From Pseudomonas marginalis (lineage in GTDB: Bacteria > Pseudomonadota > Gammaproteobacteria > Pseudomonadales > Pseudomonadaceae): 64,000 nucleotides of DNA. This document shows positions 63,071-64,000 of this stretch, piece after piece. The notes under the pieces were generated by a model, which was not told the origin of the DNA, made no database searches, and saw nothing but the letters and a program-made list of their open reading frames with translations. Both the position numbers and the translations under genes were made by a program. The DNA lies in NCBI RefSeq assembly GCF_008692035.1, contig NZ_VTFG01000001.1, positions 310,001 to 374,000 on the forward strand, written 5' to 3'. Position 1 is the stretch's first letter, and every line of letters begins with the position of its first letter.

Positions 63071-63856
63071 TCACGGGTTTTCCAGGTCATGCCCCAACGA
63101 CTGGATAAACAATGAAAACAATTCCGGCTGTGACGAAATGTCCAGCTTCGCGTACAGATGCCGGCGGTGCACCTTCACCGTGTCCGGCGAGATATGCAGG
63201 CGTTCGGCCATGGCCTTGGACGAGAACCCGCGCAGTACCAGGCGGGCGATTTCCAGTTCGCGGTCCGAAAGCACGCCGCAACCGAATTGGCTCAGTGCAT
63301 CCCTGATCTGGCTGTCCATGGCCGGCACGCGCCGGGTGCTTTGTTGCCAATGCTGCTGCATCAACGGCAGCACCCAGGCGGCCAGCGTCGTCAGCAACCC
63401 GGTCTCCTCAACGCTGAATCGCCGCTGCATGCCCAGTGACAGCGACAACGTCCCCGCGCCCGGCAATTGCAGGATCAACTGCACCTCGTCTTCCAGCACG
63501 TTGTCGTGGAAGTAGCTGAGGAAATACTCGCTCTGGCGAAAATGGTCCGGCGCCACTTCCTCAAGGCGATACACACCGCTGGCATACCCCTCGCGACAGG
63601 CCTGGAAAAACGGATCGAGCAAATACAGGCCATTGAGGTACACCAGCATCGACGCAGGCTTGCTGCTCGGCTGGGCGTCGTACTCTTCCAGTGCCTGGGG
63701 CGCACCATCCACGGGGTAGAAGATCGCCAGCGCGTTATCGAAGGGCATGCACTGGTGCAGCAACAGCACCAGCTGTTTCCAGAAACGCTCGGTGCCGATG
63801 TGCGCAACGGTGCGGCCCAGGCCGGCGTGCATGCCGACTTCACGAAACAGGCTCAT
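63071..63856 (-). CDS. LuxR-family transcriptional regulator
   Basis: A 261-aa protein with an N-terminal sensory part of about 190 residues of unknown ligand and a C-terminal LuxR HTH (LSDRELEIARLVLRGFSSKA; MAERLHISPDTVKVHRRHLY). I take the ATG at 63856 (MSLFREVGMHAG) because the longer frame has no family support. The autoinducer-binding residues of LuxR-type quorum regulators are not evident. It is convergent with the polyamine group and may regulate genes beyond the window edge. The 144 bases to the edge show no gene. Confidence 0.82.
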   Translation of the reverse strand: MSLFREVGMHAGLGRTVAHIGTERFWKQLVLLLHQCMPFDNALAIFYPVDGAPQALEEYDAQPSSKPASMLVYLNGLYLLDPFFQACREGYASGVYRLEEVAPDHFRQSEYFLSYFHDNVLEDEVQLILQLPGAGTLSLSLGMQRRFSVEETGLLTTLAAWVLPLMQQHWQQSTRRVPAMDSQIRDALSQFGCGVLSDRELEIARLVLRGFSSKAMAERLHISPDTVKVHRRHLYAKLDISSQPELFSLFIQSLGHDLENP

Positions 63857-64000
63857 GTAGCAGGCTCCCGCCAGCAAAAGGTCGGCCAAGGGTTCGGCTT
63901 TTGCCGGGAGCCGTCAAGGGGAGTACGCCAATAGGGGAATTGGCTGGCATAAACCCCACGGTTACCTTTGGCATCATTCAGCGGGAAACATATCCCGTCA

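Overview
The window is about 64 kb of GC-rich bacterial chromosome that looks like a Pseudomonas of the fluorescens group. Support for this: an SfnR-type sigma-54 activator, many short 'GGCTTGCCGGC' REP palindromes between genes, and Pseudomonas-like neighbourhoods on the right (pgm, pirin, DUF1652, an orphan UvrD-like helicase, a PotF-like polyamine-binding protein). No rRNA or complete tRNA gene was found.

Left part (1-9 kb): a truncated AraC regulator diverges from a three-gene operon (two MFS transporters and an N,N-dimethylformamidase-like protein). A tcuR-tcuA-tcuB tricarballylate operon follows.

Centre (about 9.2-45.3 kb): a dense organosulfur region. It holds six transcription units, each behind a recognisable -24/-12 (GG-N10-GC) promoter, with palindromes of the form TGCTGCT-N2-AGCAGCA or close variants 70-130 bp upstream. 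A single SfnR-like activator gene lies at the right end. The genes encode three cytoplasmic DszB (sulfinate desulfinase)-like proteins, a DszC-like flavin monooxygenase, four SsuD/DszA-type (LLM) flavin monooxygenases, three TonB-dependent receptors, a sulfonate-type ABC importer with a separately encoded binding protein, a dipeptide-type ABC importer with two Tat lipoprotein binding proteins, a heterodimeric ABC exporter, a class II aldolase-like protein and a secreted lipase-like hydrolase. All three enzyme classes of the dibenzothiophene '4S' route (DszC, DszA, DszB) are represented. My reading is that this is a sulfur-starvation scavenging system for bulky sulfides, sulfones or sulfinates, uptake at the outer membrane being followed by oxidation and release of sulfite. 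The substrate is not known.

The sulfur block is bracketed by signs of mobility: a decayed integrase and a TGCCCCCA-N4-TGCCCCCA motif near 9.3-9.8 kb, a nearly identical motif beside an intact tyrosine recombinase at 46-47.4 kb, a 22-bp fragment that looks like a tRNA-Gly 3' end at 46.04 kb, and two gene remnants truncated against each other at 45.35 kb.

Right part (47.5-64 kb): a LysR regulator divergent from a quinone-reductase-like dehydrogenase; an unrecognised 472-aa protein translationally coupled to a MocR regulator; pgm; pirin; a UvrD-like helicase; DUF1652; an unusual SnoaL-AraC regulator; a polyamine-type FAD oxidase, cupin and PotF-like set; and a LuxR regulator.
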